64,000 nt of DNA from Pseudolachnospira sp051055405 (GTDB lineage: Bacteria; Bacillota; Clostridia; Lachnospirales; Lachnospiraceae): assembly GCF_051055405.1 (NCBI RefSeq), contig NZ_CP167068.1, forward strand, positions 744,001 through 808,000, in the 5' to 3' direction. The notes under the pieces were generated by a model. That model ran no database searches. It was not told the origin of the DNA and was given only the letters and a program-made list of their open reading frames with translations. Positions 17,967 to 26,095 of the stretch are shown piece by piece; within the stretch, counting starts at the first letter, position 1; each line of letters begins with the position of its first letter. The position numbers and the translations under genes are program-made.

Positions 17967-18163
17967 GAAGAACAAAATATTTTGTAAAGCGAGATTTTAA
18001 CCTAAAATTAGGAACCGGGGAATGCCACGTGGCGGCATTTCCCGGAATCTATGGCTCATGTTTCTATGGGTGTTTTGCGGCTACAATAGTCAAGAATTTA
18101 ACAAAATTTACCATTTTGGTGGATGAAAGAAAAAAAACATAAAAGAAAAGGAAGGTAACAGAC
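17967..18163 (+). other. Intergenic leader with strong hairpin between the two sulfur genes
   Basis: CCGGGGAATGCC (18015-18026) pairs with GGCATTTCCCGG (18034-18045), with one G-T pair. There is no T run after it, so it is a pause, processing or stability element rather than a clear terminator. A small symmetric site CCTAA-AA-TTAGG precedes it at 18001-18012. GGAAGG serves as ribosome binding site for the next gene. Confidence 0.6.
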
Positions 18164-19108
18164 ATGGCGGTAAGTGCAGAGGATATCAAGAGAGTAAAAG
18201 GAATGGGTTTTCTGAATAATAAGGGAACCGACAATTTCTCCGCGCGTATTATTACGATCAACGGAAAAATTACGGCGGATCAAAATCAGTGCATCGCGGA
18301 AGCAGCGAAAAAGTACGGAAATGGCACGGTAACATTGACCAGCCGTTTGACGATTGAGGTTCCGGGCGTTCCCTATGAGAAGATCGAGGAATTCCAGGAG
18401 TACATAGGAAAAGCTGGTCTGGTAACCGGCGGAACCGGTTCCAAAGTTCGTCCGGTCGTTTCCTGTAAAGGAACCACCTGCCAGTATGGCCTTTTGGACA
18501 GCTTTGCTCTGTCGGAGGAAATTCATCATCGTTTCTATGAGGGATACCGCGGCGTGCTGCTTCCTCATAAATTTAAAATTGCGGTTGGCGGATGTCCCAA
18601 TAACTGCGTGAAACCGGATCTGAACGACCTGGGCGTGATCGGCCAGCTGATCCCGAATTTTGACGAGGATTCCTGCAATGGCTGTAAGAAATGTTCCGTA
18701 GAAGAAGCCTGCCCGATCGGAGTGGCAAAGATGGTAGATGGCATTTTGGAGATCGATCGGGATGCCTGCAATAACTGCGGACGCTGCGTTGGAAAATGTA
18801 ACTTTGACGCGATCGAGGACGGCGTACATGGCTTCAAGATCTATCTGGGAGGCCGCTGGGGCAAGAGAGTAACCCACGGCCATGCCATGAGCAAAGTGTT
18901 CACGGATAAGGAAGAAGTGATGAGCGTTATCGAAAAGGCTCTTCTGCTGTTCCGTGAGCAGGGAAAGACCGGAGAGCGTTTTGCCGATACGATTGCCCGT
19001 CTTGGCTTTGAGAACGTGGAAGCTCAGCTGATGAGCGATGAGATTCTGGGAAGAAAGCAGGAAATCCTGGATGCACAGCTGCATCTGGTAGGAGGAGCTA
19101 CCTGCTAA
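18164..19108 (+). CDS. asrC: Siroheme- and [4Fe-4S]-containing sulfite/nitrite reductase subunit (AsrC-like)
   Basis: 314 residues. The nitrite/sulfite reductase ferredoxin-like half comes first, then the siroheme/[4Fe-4S] cysteines CKGTTC (about 105-110) and GGCPNNC (about 143-149), then two ferredoxin clusters CNGCKKC...CPIG and CNNCGRCVGKC (about 171-215). This domain order matches AsrC, the catalytic subunit of anaerobic sulfite reductase, which reduces sulfite to sulfide. The partner electron-transfer subunits AsrA and AsrB are not next to it. Instead it follows the CoA-persulfide-type reductase, so electrons must come from elsewhere (free ferredoxin is an option) or the substrate differs. 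Cytoplasmic. Confidence 0.88.
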   Translation: MAVSAEDIKRVKGMGFLNNKGTDNFSARIITINGKITADQNQCIAEAAKKYGNGTVTLTSRLTIEVPGVPYEKIEEFQEYIGKAGLVTGGTGSKVRPVVSCKGTTCQYGLLDSFALSEEIHHRFYEGYRGVLLPHKFKIAVGGCPNNCVKPDLNDLGVIGQLIPNFDEDSCNGCKKCSVEEACPIGVAKMVDGILEIDRDACNNCGRCVGKCNFDAIEDGVHGFKIYLGGRWGKRVTHGHAMSKVFTDKEEVMSVIEKALLLFREQGKTGERFADTIARLGFENVEAQLMSDEILGRKQEILDAQLHLVGGATC

Positions 19109-19132
19109 TTACAGGATGTTGGAAATGGGCTG

Positions 19133-19169
19133 CCGCCTTGCTAAAATTTTTAGCAGGGCGGTTTTCTTT
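19133..19169 (+). terminator. Rho-independent terminator after asrC
   Basis: CCGCCTTGCT (19133-19142) pairs with AGCAGGGCGG (19152-19161), one G-T pair, followed by TTTTCTTT. It lies 24 nt after the asrC stop. Confidence 0.9.
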
Positions 19170-19445
19170 ATTCTATCGAATTCAGGTGTCCAAAGATTTC
19201 TGTGGGAGAGGCTTTTAAATACCTGAACCCCAGGAGGTTGGTTGCTTCCTTCTTGGACTTTCATAATTGCCGCTGGCTTTCGTAAGGAATTTTTCAGATT
19301 TCCTCCCTTGATTCTATCACTCCACAATGATAGAATGGTACTGTATTTTATTTTAGCGATGATTCCTTTTATCGATAAGAGGGGGTATGCTCTTGTCAAT
19401 GGAAGGTACCTTCAGTTGATAAGGGCACACACGGTCAGGACAGAG

Positions 19446-19527
19446 TAAATTTTGCTTCCTGCATCGTTAGTTTCACTCAGCGTACCTCCTGTACGCATCG
19501 TTCAACTGCCTTGCAGGGAGCAAAATT
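19446..19527. repeat. Large hairpin repeat E1
   Basis: Arms of about 17 nt, AAATTTTGCTTCCTGCA at left and TGCAGGGAGCAAAATTT at right (one non-pairing position), enclose about 16 nt on each side of a core palindrome GCGTAC-N5-GTACGC. Outside the arms GTCAGG and CCTGAC also face each other. It is homologous, in opposite orientation, to E2 next to it. Confidence 0.8.
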
Positions 19528-19557
19528 TATTTCTGCCTGACTCTACGACCTCAAGCG

Positions 19558-19643
19558 GAGAAAATTTGGGCATCGTCAAGGCATCTGACAGAGGCGTACT
19601 GGACGTACGCCGATGGAAGATAACGCAGAAGATGCCCAAATTA
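19558..19643. repeat. Large hairpin repeat E2
   Basis: Arms AATTTGGGCATC and GATGCCCAAATT enclose a core palindrome GCGTAC-N5-GTACGC. Read on the minus strand, the bases after the core (GTACGC, TGCCTTG) align with E1, but the outer arms have a different sequence while still pairing with each other. Confidence 0.75.
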
Positions 19644-19724
19644 TCCCGCTATGAGGCGTGTATGCTCTTGTCAACTGAAGGTAAAACTGAAGAATGAAAT
19701 TGAGAAATATAAGGGGGATTCTTT

Positions 19725-21155
19725 ATGGAAGATTATCGGGGGCGAATGCGAGATACGAGACGCCGGGCCAGACGTCGCCGTGCGATCCGGAACCGGATCA
19801 TTCTGACGGTGCTGCTGTTGATTCTTGTTGTGGCAGCGGTGATTCTCGGAAAGAAGTTTTTGGACGGTGATTTTAAAAAGAAGGAAAATACAACCTTTCC
19901 TGCCGGCACGACAAACCAGACGGAAACGGCCGGTGAACCTGGTGAGAGTACTCCGGCGGAAAGCGGAGGCGCTCCGGCTGCGGATGCGGACAGTGCTTTG
20001 TCTCAGGCGGCTGCTTTGGCGGCGTCCTACGATTATGACGGAGCCATTGCGCTTTTGAAATCCGTATCCGGTTATGAGTCTGATTCAAGAATTACCGAAG
20101 TAATCACTGGCTATGAGGAGACGAAAAAGTCTCTGGTGGCCGCGGATATTACACAAATTCCCCATGTCTTTTTCCACTCTTTGATCGTGGATACGGCCAA
20201 AGCCTTTGGTTCGGAAAAGTCGGCGGCTTATAATCAGGTTATGACGACGGTGGACGAGTTTGACGCGATTATGCAGCAGATGTATGAGAAAGGTTACGTG
20301 CTGGTAAAGATTCATGATATGGCCTCCAAACAGGATGGGGAGATGAAAAAGGGGACGATCCTTCTCCCGCCTGGAAAGAAACCATTTGTGCTCTCTGTCG
20401 ACGATGTATCTTATTATGAATATATGCAGGGCCATGGCTTTGCCAATCGAATTGTGATTGGAGAGGACGGCTATCCAACCTGTGAGATGGATATGGCGAA
20501 TGGAACGGTTCAGACCGGCGCTTTTGATGTGGTTCCACGTTTGGAGGAATTTATCAAGGCCCATCCGGATTTCTCCTATAAGGGAGCCCGTGGAATTATC
20601 GCATTGACCGGTTACGATGGAATCCTTGGCTACCGGACGGCTCCGAAGTACGGAGACCCCAGCGATGATAGCTATAAGGCAGAATATGCCAGCATCAACG
20701 TGGAATCGGAGCGGGAAAAGGCGAAAAGCGTAGCCGCCCGGATGGAAGAACTGGGCTGGGAGTTCGCTTCCCACAGCTGGGGCCATAAAGATATGGGCCA
20801 GGCAAAGATCGAGAACATGAAGACCGATATGCAAAAATGGCTGGATCAGGTAAATCCGCTGCTTGGCGGGGATACGGATATCCTGATTTTCCCGAAGGGA
20901 ACTGATATCGGCAGCTGGCGCGGCTATGACAATAATGAAAAGTATGATTATCTCAGCAGCGTTGGCTTTGACTATTACTGCAATGTAGACGGAAACCAGC
21001 CGTGGGTGCAGTGTACGTCCAAATATCTCCGCCAGGGACGGATCAATGCGGACGGCTTCGAGATGTACTATCATGCGGATAAGCTGAGTCCGTTCTTTGA
21101 CGCGGCGTCCGTGTTTGACAAAGCGCGTCCAACGCCGGTAAAACCGATGGGCTGA
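19725..21155 (+). CDS. Membrane-anchored polysaccharide deacetylase family protein
   Basis: 476 residues. A very basic N-terminus (Arg-rich 7-25) is followed by one membrane helix at about 24-42, so the rest is outside the cell. A Thr/Glu/Gly-rich linker and a short helical segment (about 88-135, TPR-like in look) come before a NodB-type domain. Metal and catalytic candidates are Asp226-Asp227 in LSVDDV and the S-H-S-W-G-H motif with His350 and His354. It likely removes acetyl groups from peptidoglycan or another envelope glycan, but substrate is not shown. It stands alone between repeats and a strong terminator. Confidence 0.85.
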   Translation: MEDYRGRMRDTRRRARRRRAIRNRIILTVLLLILVVAAVILGKKFLDGDFKKKENTTFPAGTTNQTETAGEPGESTPAESGGAPAADADSALSQAAALAASYDYDGAIALLKSVSGYESDSRITEVITGYEETKKSLVAADITQIPHVFFHSLIVDTAKAFGSEKSAAYNQVMTTVDEFDAIMQQMYEKGYVLVKIHDMASKQDGEMKKGTILLPPGKKPFVLSVDDVSYYEYMQGHGFANRIVIGEDGYPTCEMDMANGTVQTGAFDVVPRLEEFIKAHPDFSYKGARGIIALTGYDGILGYRTAPKYGDPSDDSYKAEYASINVESEREKAKSVAARMEELGWEFASHSWGHKDMGQAKIENMKTDMQKWLDQVNPLLGGDTDILIFPKGTDIGSWRGYDNNEKYDYLSSVGFDYYCNVDGNQPWVQCTSKYLRQGRINADGFEMYYHADKLSPFFDAASVFDKARPTPVKPMG

Positions 21156-21245
21156 TTGAAGGATTTCTTTCTTTATAGACAATGAATTTTGTGGAGCGTT
21201 TGTTATTTCATAGGAAGTTCCAAGGGAATTTTCTATAGAATGAAA

Positions 21246-21300
21246 AGAGGCGCATCCCTCACTTGGAATATCCTGAGTGAAGGATGCGCCTCTTTCCTTC
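21246..21300 (+). terminator. Rho-independent terminator after the deacetylase gene
   Basis: A long stem: AGAGGCGCATCC (21246-21257) pairs with GGATGCGCCTCT (21281-21292), with TCACT/AGTGA continuing inward. The tail is TTCCTTC, so the T run is short. It lies about 90 nt after the stop; the bases between hold nothing evident. Confidence 0.8.
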
Positions 21301-21346
21301 AATATTATTGTTAGAAGGGCGTCTTATCATAAGAGTTGGGAAAGAA

Positions 21347-21375
21347 TTGACCTGATTTTAGAATTATGATATTCT
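21347..21375 (+). promoter_or_regulatory. Promoter of the AEC transporter gene
   Basis: TTGACC (21347-21352), 17 nt, TATTCT (21370-21375), giving a leader of roughly 75 nt before ATG 21458. The rest of the 302-bp gap (21156-21457) holds only the terminator above. Confidence 0.6.
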
Positions 21376-21457
21376 TAATGAAACATCTCAGGTTTTGTTT
21401 TATGATACCTTCCATGGACAAGAACATGTATTCTTGTTAGAATCAAGGAGGCACAAG

Positions 21458-22372
21458 ATGGATATTTTGACGAAGCTTCTTTCCTTGCTGGCGCCTTTGG
21501 CTCTCGGCTATCTTTTGAAAAAGGTTCATTTTTTAGGCGCGATGGATTATCGGGTTTTGGCGAAGCTCGCTTTAAATATTACCTTGCCAGCGGCTGTGAT
21601 CAGCTCCTTTGCCAATTTTACAATGGACTACTCCTTGCTCAGTATCATTGTTCTTGCCTTTTTTTCCAACTGGGTGGCGCTGCTGTTTACCTATGCGACG
21701 ACCAGGCGAGACTGGCAGGATCGGAAGCTGCGCTCTTTAAAAATGATTTGTGCTTCCAGCTTTAATATGGGGAATTTTCTGATTCCTTTTGTTCAGCAGT
21801 TTTTAGGTGGGAGCGGTGTCGCTTTGACTGCTTTGTTTGATTCTGGAAATTCTTTTATGGCAACTGGCGGCGTGTATATTTTTACGACCAGCGTGATTAA
21901 AGCGGACGGGGAAAAAGTTACGCTCCGCGATATTTTTCGGAAATTGTTTCATTCTGTACCGATTTTGACGTATATCACTTTGATTGTCTTGGCATTGCTG
22001 GGCACCCGTCCGCCGGCAGCATTGGTAACAATTGTTCAACCTACGGGAAATGCCAACGCTTTTGTATCGATGTTTATGATTGGGTTAATGTTTGAAATTC
22101 GCTTTGACAAAGCATATCTGAAAACTGCTTTTGGGATTTTGGGGAGAAAATATTTTTGCGCGCTGCTTCTAGCGCTGGCCTTTTATTTCCTATTGCCCTT
22201 TGACCTCATGACCAGGCAGGTATTGGTGATGTGTGCGTTTGCTCCGATTCCAAGCATTGCAAGCATTTATACAGAACAGATTCAAGGCGATGTAGAATTG
22301 GCCAGTTTTACCACGTCCGCATCTTTTTTAATCAGCTGCGGGATTATGATTGTGCTGATGACGACGCTGTAG
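21458..22372 (+). CDS. AEC (auxin efflux carrier) family transporter
   Basis: 304 residues from ATG 21458, which has AAGGAGG 6 nt upstream; the frame opens 21 codons earlier without a site. About ten hydrophobic segments fill the protein. LLAPLALGYLLKK at the start, N-I-T-L-P-A-A-V-I in the second helix and a matching helix pair near the end are AEC family features. Bacterial members move organic acids such as malate, lactate or malonate; the direction and ligand here are unknown. It is a single-gene unit with its own promoter. Confidence 0.9.
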   Translation: MDILTKLLSLLAPLALGYLLKKVHFLGAMDYRVLAKLALNITLPAAVISSFANFTMDYSLLSIIVLAFFSNWVALLFTYATTRRDWQDRKLRSLKMICASSFNMGNFLIPFVQQFLGGSGVALTALFDSGNSFMATGGVYIFTTSVIKADGEKVTLRDIFRKLFHSVPILTYITLIVLALLGTRPPAALVTIVQPTGNANAFVSMFMIGLMFEIRFDKAYLKTAFGILGRKYFCALLLALAFYFLLPFDLMTRQVLVMCAFAPIPSIASIYTEQIQGDVELASFTTSASFLISCGIMIVLMTTL

Positions 22373-22741
22373 AGCGGACAAATGCTACACAGTGGAATTT
22401 TTTTAAAAGAAAAACGGCGATGTTCGATTAAAAAAATAAAGTCAGGTCGTTTTTTCGAGAGGAATAAAAAATATACATATATAAGAAATGAATTAAAACA
22501 TATATAAATATTTGGAAAAACTTTGCCCTTAAAAAGCAAAAACTTGTTAAATCTGTAACAGAAAAGGACGTTGATTCTAAAAAAGCATGGGAAAGTCAGG
22601 AATTTTAGTGGGACAATATATACCTTTGACAAATAAAGGATTTCCAGGCAAGTTTTATTTTACAAATATCAGCAACTTTGCTATAATACAGAAAACAGCG
22701 TTGCTGAGAGCTGTGTAAACTCAGAGAAAGGTATGGTGGAT
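22373..22741 (+). promoter_or_regulatory. AT-rich gap with the nfnAB promoter
   Basis: Very AT-rich to about 22650. The promoter is TTTACA (22659-22664), 17 nt, TATAAT (22682-22687), close to consensus. The short leader can form CTGAG (22704-22708)/CTCAG (22720-22724) and has AGAAAGG (22725-22731) as ribosome binding site for ATG 22742. No terminator for the AEC gene is obvious. Confidence 0.75.
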
Positions 22742-23584
22742 ATGTACAAGATTTTACGAAAAGCTGAGCTGAATCCTACAGTAACCCTGATGGATATCGA
22801 GGCTCCCTATGTGGCCCGGAAGGCAGAACCTGGTCAGTTTATCATCTTGCGCGTGGATGAGGACGGCGAGAGAATCCCGCTGACCATTGCGGACTATGAT
22901 AGGGAGACTGGAAGCGTTACGATTATTTTCCAGATCGTTGGCGCTACGACGGAAAAGCTGAACCATAAAGAGGTCGGCGAGTACCTTCAGGACTTTGTAG
23001 GACCCCTTGGCACTCCGTCTCATTTGGAGGGATTGAAGAAAGTCGCGGTAGTTGGCGGCGGCGTGGGATGTGCTATCGCGTATCCTGTGGCAAAGAAGCT
23101 TCACAATATGGGTTGTGAAGTACATACGATCGTTGGCTTCCGCAGCAAGGATATTGTTATTTTGGAAGATGAGTTCAAAGCTGTCAGCGATAAGATGGTT
23201 ATGATGACCGACGACGGAACTTATGGTACCAAGGGATTGGTTACCCAGGGACTGGAAGAGCTGATTTTGGCAGGCGAAAAGTATGATGAAGTCATCGCGA
23301 TTGGGCCGGTGATTATGATGAAGTTCGTTTGCGGCGTTACGAAAAAATATGACATTAAGACCGTGATTTCGATGAATCCGATTATGATTGATGGAACCGG
23401 AATGTGCGGCGGCTGCCGTCTGACCGTGGGTGGAGAGACGAAATTTGCCTGTGTAGACGGACCGGAATTCGACGGCCATCAGGTAGACTTTGCGGAGGCG
23501 ATGTCCCGTGGAGCGATGTATAAGCCGTTTGAGAGGGCAAAGCACGAAGAAACCTGCAATCTGTTTAAGAAGGAGGTTCAGTAA
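22742..23584 (+). CDS. nfnA: NADH-dependent ferredoxin:NADP+ oxidoreductase subunit NfnA / sulfide dehydrogenase FAD subunit
   Basis: 280 residues from ATG 22742 (MYKILRKAEL, the usual family start); an ATG at 22733 sits directly on the ribosome binding site. A ferredoxin-reductase-type FAD domain (EPGQFIILR) is followed by the NAD-binding half (VAVVGGGVGCAIAYP) and C-terminal cysteines GMCGGCR...FACVDGPEF that hold a [2Fe-2S] cluster, as in dihydroorotate dehydrogenase PyrK-like proteins. With the next gene it forms NfnAB, which reversibly bifurcates electrons from NADPH to NAD and ferredoxin. Older annotation calls it sulfide dehydrogenase beta. Confidence 0.9.
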   Translation: MYKILRKAELNPTVTLMDIEAPYVARKAEPGQFIILRVDEDGERIPLTIADYDRETGSVTIIFQIVGATTEKLNHKEVGEYLQDFVGPLGTPSHLEGLKKVAVVGGGVGCAIAYPVAKKLHNMGCEVHTIVGFRSKDIVILEDEFKAVSDKMVMMTDDGTYGTKGLVTQGLEELILAGEKYDEVIAIGPVIMMKFVCGVTKKYDIKTVISMNPIMIDGTGMCGGCRLTVGGETKFACVDGPEFDGHQVDFAEAMSRGAMYKPFERAKHEETCNLFKKEVQ

Positions 23585-23586
23585 TC

Positions 23587-24981
23587 ATGGCAAATATGTC
23601 TTTGGTTAAAAATAAAATGCCGGAGCAGGATCCGAACGTTAGAAATAAAAATTTTAACGAGGTAGCTCTTGGATATACGGAGGAGCAGGCAGTAGACGAA
23701 GCGCAGCGCTGCCTGAATTGTAAGAAAATGCCCTGCGTACAGGGATGTCCGGTTAATATCAAAATTCCGGAGTTCATCGCGAAAGTGGCGGAGAAAGATT
23801 TTGAGGGAGCTTATCAGATCATCAACCAGGATAGTTCTTTGCCGGCAGTCTGCGGCCGTGTTTGCCCGCAGGAGAGCCAGTGTGAGAAATACTGTGTTCG
23901 CGGCGTAAAGGGCGAGCCGGTTGGCATTGGCCGTTTGGAGCGCTTTGTTGCGGATTACCACAATGCAAATTGTACCGAAGCTCCGAAAAAGCCGGAGTCC
24001 AATGGACACAAAGTTGCCATCGTAGGCGCCGGCCCGGCAGGCCTTACCTGCGCCGGTGATTTGGCGAAGATGGGATATGCTGTTACGATCTATGAAGCGC
24101 TGCACCTGGCTGGCGGCGTATTGGTATATGGTATTCCGGAGTTCCGTCTTCCGAAGTCCATTGTACAGAAGGAAGTAGATACGCTGAAAGCTCTCGGCGT
24201 AAAGGTGGAGACCAACATGGTGGTTGGCCGTTCCATTTCAGTGGACGAGTTGATGGAGCAAGAGGGATTTGAAGCGATCTTTATCGGATCCGGCGCTGGA
24301 CTTCCGAGCTTTATGAAGATTCCGGGTGAGAACTTGAAGGCTGTTTATTCTGCCAATGAGTTCCTGACCCGTGTGAATTTGATGAAAGCATACAAAGATA
24401 GCAGCGATACGCCGATTATGCACGCGAAGAAAGTGGCGGTAGTTGGCGGCGGAAACGTGGCGATGGATGCGGCCCGTTCTGCAAAGCGTTTGGGTGCGGA
24501 TGAGGTTTACATTGTATACCGTCGTTCCGAAGCAGAGCTTCCGGCTCGTGCGGAGGAAGTAGAGCACGCAAAGGAAGAGGGCATTATCTTCAAGCTTCTG
24601 ACTGCTCCCACAGAGATTTTGGGCAATGAAGAGGGCTTTGTAGCCGGCATGAACTGCGTTCAGATGGAATTGGGCGAGCCCGATGCTTCCGGTAGACGCC
24701 GTCCGGTTAAGGTGGAAGGCTCTGACTTTACTTTGGATGTGGATTGTGTGATTATGGCCATTGGAACCTCTCCGAATCCGTTGATCCGCAATACCACAAA
24801 GGGTCTGGAAACCAATCGTCATGGCTGTATCGTAACCAATGGGGACGACGGTCTGACCAGCCGTGAAGGCGTGTACGCCGGCGGAGACGCTGTGACTGGC
24901 GCGGCGACGGTTATTTTGGCTATGGGAGCTGGAAAGTCGGCTGCCGCAGCGATTGACAAATATATTAAGGAAAAGAAATAA
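23587..24981 (+). CDS. nfnB: NfnB / NADPH-dependent glutamate synthase small-subunit-like protein (GltA type)
   Basis: 464 residues. N-terminal cysteine clusters CLNCKKMPCVQGCP (about 43-56) and CGRVCPQESQCEKYC (about 90-104) bind two [4Fe-4S] clusters, then FAD fold VAIVGAGPAGLTCAGDL (about 145) and NADP fold VAVVGGGNVAMDAARSAKRLG (about 285) follow. The gene directly after nfnA with an AAGGAGG site makes an NfnB role much more likely than glutamate synthase; no large GltB subunit is nearby. NfnAB balances NADPH, NADH and reduced ferredoxin in anaerobic metabolism. It is ended by a terminator. Confidence 0.9.
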   Translation: MANMSLVKNKMPEQDPNVRNKNFNEVALGYTEEQAVDEAQRCLNCKKMPCVQGCPVNIKIPEFIAKVAEKDFEGAYQIINQDSSLPAVCGRVCPQESQCEKYCVRGVKGEPVGIGRLERFVADYHNANCTEAPKKPESNGHKVAIVGAGPAGLTCAGDLAKMGYAVTIYEALHLAGGVLVYGIPEFRLPKSIVQKEVDTLKALGVKVETNMVVGRSISVDELMEQEGFEAIFIGSGAGLPSFMKIPGENLKAVYSANEFLTRVNLMKAYKDSSDTPIMHAKKVAVVGGGNVAMDAARSAKRLGADEVYIVYRRSEAELPARAEEVEHAKEEGIIFKLLTAPTEILGNEEGFVAGMNCVQMELGEPDASGRRRPVKVEGSDFTLDVDCVIMAIGTSPNPLIRNTTKGLETNRHGCIVTNGDDGLTSREGVYAGGDAVTGAATVILAMGAGKSAAAAIDKYIKEKK

Positions 24982-25027
24982 GAAGCTGCCTGCTTTAGAA
25001 AGCATTGGCAATAGTAGTCAGATGTTA

Positions 25028-25057
25028 GAGGGAGAGCCCGAAGGACTCTCCCTTTTT
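25028..25057 (+). terminator. Terminator of nfnAB
   Basis: AGGGAGAG (25029-25036) pairs with CTCTCCCT (25046-25053), followed by TTTT. A second, weaker hairpin lies just after it: ATGAAAGC (25061-25068) with GCTTTCAT (25100-25107) and a GC-rich inner part, without a T run, in the leader of the next gene. Confidence 0.9.
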
Positions 25058-25149
25058 ACAATGAAAGCTCCGGACGGCGCGCAAGGCGCGGAGCAATCGG
25101 CTTTCATAGTCAGTAGGGCAGCGCTGAAAACCTCTGAAAGGAGATCTAG

Positions 25150-25905
25150 ATGGACGATGAACAAGTCTTAAGAAAACGTTTTTTGGATTTAGCGGGAAAA
25201 GCATATCGGCAAAATAATTATTGCTATACCGGCTTTTTATCTTTGGCGGAACAAAGCGTTTTGCGGGGAATGAATCGAGAGCTGCCTTCTTCTGGCTGGC
25301 GGTTATTTGGCGGACGGGAAGGGTGCGACAGACAAATGGCGGAATTCGGGGCGGAGGAAGCATTTGGTTATTCCGGAGAATTTCCGATTGCCCTGCTGCG
25401 AGTTTTTCCGAGACAGGAAAAGTTTGCGGATACATTGACACATCGAGATTTTTTAGGCGCTATTTTAAACCTGGGATTAGAGCGGGATGTAATAGGCGAT
25501 ATTATTATTAAGGAAAAGACCGCTTATATTTTTTGCACGGAGTCGATGGCATCCTTTTTGTGCGAGAATTTGGAGCGTGTGAAGCATACGGCGGTGATCT
25601 GTGAGCGGACGGAAGAAATGCCGAAGGAAGCGGCTGTGAAAAAAGAAGAGCGATTTTTGTTGGCTGCTTCCGAACGAGCAGACGTAGTAATTGCCGCGTT
25701 ATATGGAAAGTCACGGAGCCAGGTGCTGGAATTGTTTCGCAGGAAACAGGTGTATATAAACGGAAGGGAGATGGAAAATCCCAGTTATGTGTTGAAAATA
25801 GGCGATGAAGTTACCGTGAGAGGGTTTGGAAAAGCAATCTATCAAGGTGTGGAGGGAGAAACCAGAAAAGGGCGCAGCCGTATCCGAATGGAGGTTTATA
25901 TTTAG
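25150..25905 (+). CDS. YlmH-like RNA-binding protein with C-terminal S4 domain
   Basis: 251 residues. The N-terminal two thirds match YlmH proteins (REGCDRQMAEFG...FPIALLRVFPRQEKFADTLTHRDFLGAILNLGLERDVIGDI is the family core, about 58-120). The S4 RNA-binding domain is at about 178-240 (ADVVIAALYGKSRSQVLELFRRKQVYINGR). YlmH is tied in Bacillus to ribosome-associated quality control and is usually found with ylmG, sepF and divIVA near ftsZ. Here it stands alone. GAAAGGAG precedes ATG 25150. Cytoplasmic. Confidence 0.88.
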   Translation: MDDEQVLRKRFLDLAGKAYRQNNYCYTGFLSLAEQSVLRGMNRELPSSGWRLFGGREGCDRQMAEFGAEEAFGYSGEFPIALLRVFPRQEKFADTLTHRDFLGAILNLGLERDVIGDIIIKEKTAYIFCTESMASFLCENLERVKHTAVICERTEEMPKEAAVKKEERFLLAASERADVVIAALYGKSRSQVLELFRRKQVYINGREMENPSYVLKIGDEVTVRGFGKAIYQGVEGETRKGRSRIRMEVYI

Positions 25906-26095
25906 CGCATTTTTGCTTCCTTGAATTAGGGCGTCAAAAGGTCTCTCTAATCTTCCTTGTTCATGAAGGTTACCATAATCTTAAGAAAGTTGTAGGATTT
26001 TGTCCCAGGGTCTGTTACAATTCAGTTACAAATTTTCTCTATACTGATATTCAGAAGATAAGAAACAGTTCATACGGGGAGATATCAGAAACAGG

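Larger units (their letters stand above)
19170..19724. repeat. Gene-free mosaic of intergenic palindromic repeats
   Basis: No credible gene. From left: ATTCTATCA (19311-19319) and TGATAGAAT (19328-19336), a perfect inverted repeat. A short unit U (core CTTGTCAAYGGAAGGTA) is found at 19386-19408 on plus, at 19407-19430 on minus and at 19658-19683 on plus. A module of 47 nt follows at 19409-19455. Then come two larger hairpins, detailed separately. U-type units recur at 26910-26937, 54898-54920 and, degenerate, on minus at 55226-55240. No transposase is present; this looks like a MITE- or BIME-type dispersed repeat. The next gene has GGGGGAT before its ATG. Confidence 0.75.

Noticed and set aside
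16710..17975. 421-codon open frame opposite the CoA-disulfide reductase
   Set aside because: Its composition is rich in Arg, His and Gln as expected for an antisense shadow; no ribosome binding site or domain.
19109..19697. Short open frames in both directions in the repeat region
   Set aside because: They follow palindromic repeats and a terminator, start without ribosome binding sites and show no domain. One minus-strand frame (19109-19399) has a protein-like stretch, but this probably reflects a dispersed repeat, not a gene.
20085..21302. 405-codon open frame opposite the deacetylase gene
   Set aside because: Antisense shadow; it even runs across the terminator.
22282..22632. 116-codon minus-strand frame after the AEC gene
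   Set aside because: Phe/Ile/Lys-rich translation of AT-rich DNA overlapping the AEC gene end; no start signal.
22688..22741. Possible riboswitch or T-box in the nfnA leader
   Set aside because: The leader is only about 50 nt with one weak CTGAG/CTCAG hairpin; no known riboswitch core fits.
23587..24981. Glutamate synthase small subunit
   Set aside because: The sequence fits GltD-type proteins, but pairing with an NfnA-like gene and lack of a large subunit make NfnB the better call.
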